Origin: Aquilonibacter sp963820185
GTDB taxonomy: Bacteria; Vulcanimicrobiota; Vulcanimicrobiia; Vulcanimicrobiales; Vulcanimicrobiaceae
Assembly: GCA_963820185.1 (NCBI GenBank)
Contig: CAWFYV010000003.1
Coordinates: forward strand, 310,001-374,000
Direction of reading: 5' to 3'
Length of the DNA: 64,000 bases
In this document: positions 62,463-64,000 of the stretch, piece after piece
How the letters are laid out: each line of letters starts with the position of its first letter
Position numbering within the stretch: position 1 is the stretch's first letter
The notes under the pieces: generated by a model
The model's input: the letters and a program-made list of their open reading frames with translations, nothing else
Database searches by the model: none
Told to the model about the DNA's origin: nothing
Program-made: the position numbers and the translations under genes

Positions 62463-64000
62463 TCAATTGGCGATCAATCGGTCACCCACCGCCATGCCCG
62501 ACGGCGCAAGCGCCAACTCAGGCGGCAGCTCCGCATAACTGAGCACGTCGACGCGCACGCCCGAACGCAAGAGCAGATCCGCGAGCACAGGGCGTAACGC
62601 GATGCTGCAGAGTACGGCGGCACGGTCGCGCGGTATGCGGGCGACGTATGTGGCAACTTCATCGCGCAGCGCGATCGCGCGCTGCGGATCGGGAGCGAGA
62701 TCCGCACCGAAGCCAACCCATTGACGCACGAGCTCGCGATCGAATTCGGCGTCGACGACGAGCGGCTCCAAGTGCTCGATCCCGCGACGCCGCAGCAGAT
62801 CGGGAACGATTACGCGTCGCGCGGTCTCAGCGAGTTCGCGTGCGTCGCGCGAGGGCGATTCCAACATCGCTTGCAATACGGCGACCGGGTCGCGCGGCCA
62901 GGCCGCCTCGCGCAGCAAATGTCCAAATGCCCGGTGCAGCGTACCCAATGGAAACGCATCCGTACCGACATCGCGAATCAGTGCAGGCATCGTTGCGCGC
63001 AGATGCTCGAGCAACGTCTGCAATTCCTGACGTCCGAGCAATTCGCTCGCGTAGCGGCGCACCGTCTCCGCGACGTGCGAGCCAATGATCGAAATCGGAT
63101 CGAAGACCAGCGCGCCAGCCGACGCAATTCGCTCGCGGTCGTTCGGATCGATCCACGCAGCGGGCAACGAGTAGACCGGTTCGCTCTCCACCCGGAGTCC
63201 GAACCCCGCGAGCAGTTGCGAATCGGCGACGGCCATCACGCGACCGAGCTCGAGCCGTCCCTCCGCAACGACGCGATCGCGTACGCGAATTGCATAGGTT
63301 CGCGGATCGCGTGCAAGGTCGTCACGCAATCGGACGCCGGGAAGCACGAGGCCGATCTCGCCTGCGAGCGCGCGGCGCACCTCGCCGATGCGATCCAGCA
63401 ACGCGTCGGAGAGCGGCGGCACGAGCAGGTGGGCAAGGTCGGCGCCGATATCGATCGCCATTGCGTCGACACCAACGAGGCTGAGCGCGAGCTCGGGGCG
63501 GCGCAACGCCAGCCGTTTCGCACGGTCACTTGACGCGCGCGCGTCGTCGTCGCTGCGCTTCTTTCGCCGGACCGCAACTTGCGCGAGCACGAACGCACTG
63601 GCACCAAGCACAAGGAATACCGGCCGCGGCAGCGAGGGCACGAATGAAAGCACCACGAGCAATGCACCGGCACTGCGCAACACGTCGGGACGTGCGAAGA
63701 GCTGCGCTGCGAGGTCCGCGCCGAGCGCACCATCGGAGGCGACGCGCGTGACCATCATTCCCATCGCCGTGGATATAAGGAAGGCCGGCAAGGTCGTCAC
63801 GAGCGCATTGCCGATCGAGAGAAGCGCAAAGGTATTAATCGCGTCGAGTGGCGAGAGGCCGTGGTAGGCGATGCCCACGACGATCCCGCCGACCAGGTTC
63901 AATGCGACGATCACCAAAGCCGCAATGGCGTCGCCCTTGACGAATTTTCCAGCACCATCCATCGCGCCATAGAAATCGGCCTCGCGCTGGACCGCAGCGC
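62463..64000 (-). CDS. flhA: Type III export apparatus protein FlhA (flagellar biosynthesis), partial at right edge
   Basis: The frame is open past 63962 to the window edge, reading EADFYGAMDGAGKFVKGDAIAALVIVALNLVGGI, the FlhA/SctV core, so the N-terminus is missing. Further helices (IDAINTFALLSIGNALVTTLPAFLISTAMGMMV) and the cytoplasmic domain (RRPELALSLVGVDAMAIDIG, VLPGVRLRDDL, VVAEGRLELGRVMAV, IDPNDRERIASAGALVFDPISIIGSHVAETVRRYASELLGRQE) follow. FlhA gates and energises flagellar or injectisome secretion. The usual TIGDGLV motif reads SIGNALV, with the conserved Asp replaced by Asn. 4-kb neighbours show no other flagellar gene. Confidence 0.85.
   Translation of the reverse strand, partial: AAVQREADFYGAMDGAGKFVKGDAIAALVIVALNLVGGIVVGIAYHGLSPLDAINTFALLSIGNALVTTLPAFLISTAMGMMVTRVASDGALGADLAAQLFARPDVLRSAGALLVVLSFVPSLPRPVFLVLGASAFVLAQVAVRRKKRSDDDARASSDRAKRLALRRPELALSLVGVDAMAIDIGADLAHLLVPPLSDALLDRIGEVRRALAGEIGLVLPGVRLRDDLARDPRTYAIRVRDRVVAEGRLELGRVMAVADSQLLAGFGLRVESEPVYSLPAAWIDPNDRERIASAGALVFDPISIIGSHVAETVRRYASELLGRQELQTLLEHLRATMPALIRDVGTDAFPLGTLHRAFGHLLREAAWPRDPVAVLQAMLESPSRDARELAETARRVIVPDLLRRRGIEHLEPLVVDAEFDRELVRQWVGFGADLAPDPQRAIALRDEVATYVARIPRDRAAVLCSIALRPVLADLLLRSGVRVDVLSYAELPPELALAPSGMAVGDRLIAN

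Overview
The window is about 64 kb of GC-rich (roughly 60 % GC) chromosomal DNA from a free-living, probably diderm bacterium. Support for this comes from an outer-membrane-porin-like protein, an RND efflux pump, many lipobox proteins, SecDF, a flagellar or injectisome FlhA, an Amt ammonium channel and a bifunctional RelA/SpoT. The mix of families, the many Eremiobacterota-style secreted lipoproteins and some leaderless gene starts make me suspect Candidatus Eremiobacterota (WPS-2) or a similar deep lineage, but I cannot confirm this. No CRISPR array, tRNA, rRNA or complete insertion sequence was seen.

A dominant property of the sequence is single-base indels. The essential gene infA carries at least four within about 230 bp, and many other reading frames continue exactly one base away. 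Other stretches run intact for kilobases (24.4-27.8 kb, 32-38.6 kb, 55.3-58.6 kb, 59-64 kb). Frameshifted genes are therefore annotated as whole genes with suspected errors, most likely from long-read consensus, rather than as many pseudogenes.

Layout. 0-5 kb: TauE/SafE permease, infA, a DEAD-box helicase, two small unknowns, and a TetR regulator divergent from a saccharopine-dehydrogenase-like reductase and a membrane protein. 5-14 kb: TPR protein, cyclophilin, aldo/keto reductase, porin-like protein, small secreted proteins, RibD-like reductase with VOC protein, and a quinone-reductase-like MDR enzyme divergent from a second TetR. 14-24 kb: exonuclease with a LemA/TPM membrane module, a serine hydrolase, Amt, an HxlR regulator, a PDZ-membrane-GAF sensor, ssb and rpsF. 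24-32 kb: a large RND transporter and two beta-propeller-type lipoproteins. 32-41 kb: second TauE, spoT with a structured leader, apt, a TonB-like protein, a GGDEF-EAL protein, a TPR-LuxR regulator and a lipoprotein. 41-48 kb: two glycosidase-like lipoproteins, an ABC-F ATPase and a clostripain-like protease. 48-55 kb: two S9 peptidase paralogues flanking an opposite-strand operon of acyl-CoA dehydrogenase, histidine phosphatase and APH-family kinase. 55-64 kb: Nudix hydrolase, RecQ-like helicase, HIRAN protein, secF-secD, a small operator-controlled ORF, a GT-C-like membrane protein and flhA, which runs off the right edge.

The most interesting points are the kinase/ACAD/phosphatase operon, which resembles 4-hydroxyacyl-CoA catabolism by phosphorylation; the divergent promoters with leaderless starts sharing one TetR palindrome; a compact multi-stem intergenic structure upstream of spoT; a recurring near-identical terminator hairpin family plus a dispersed repeat; an FlhA lacking a normally conserved Asp; and a perfect palindrome over the promoter of a 46-residue ORF.
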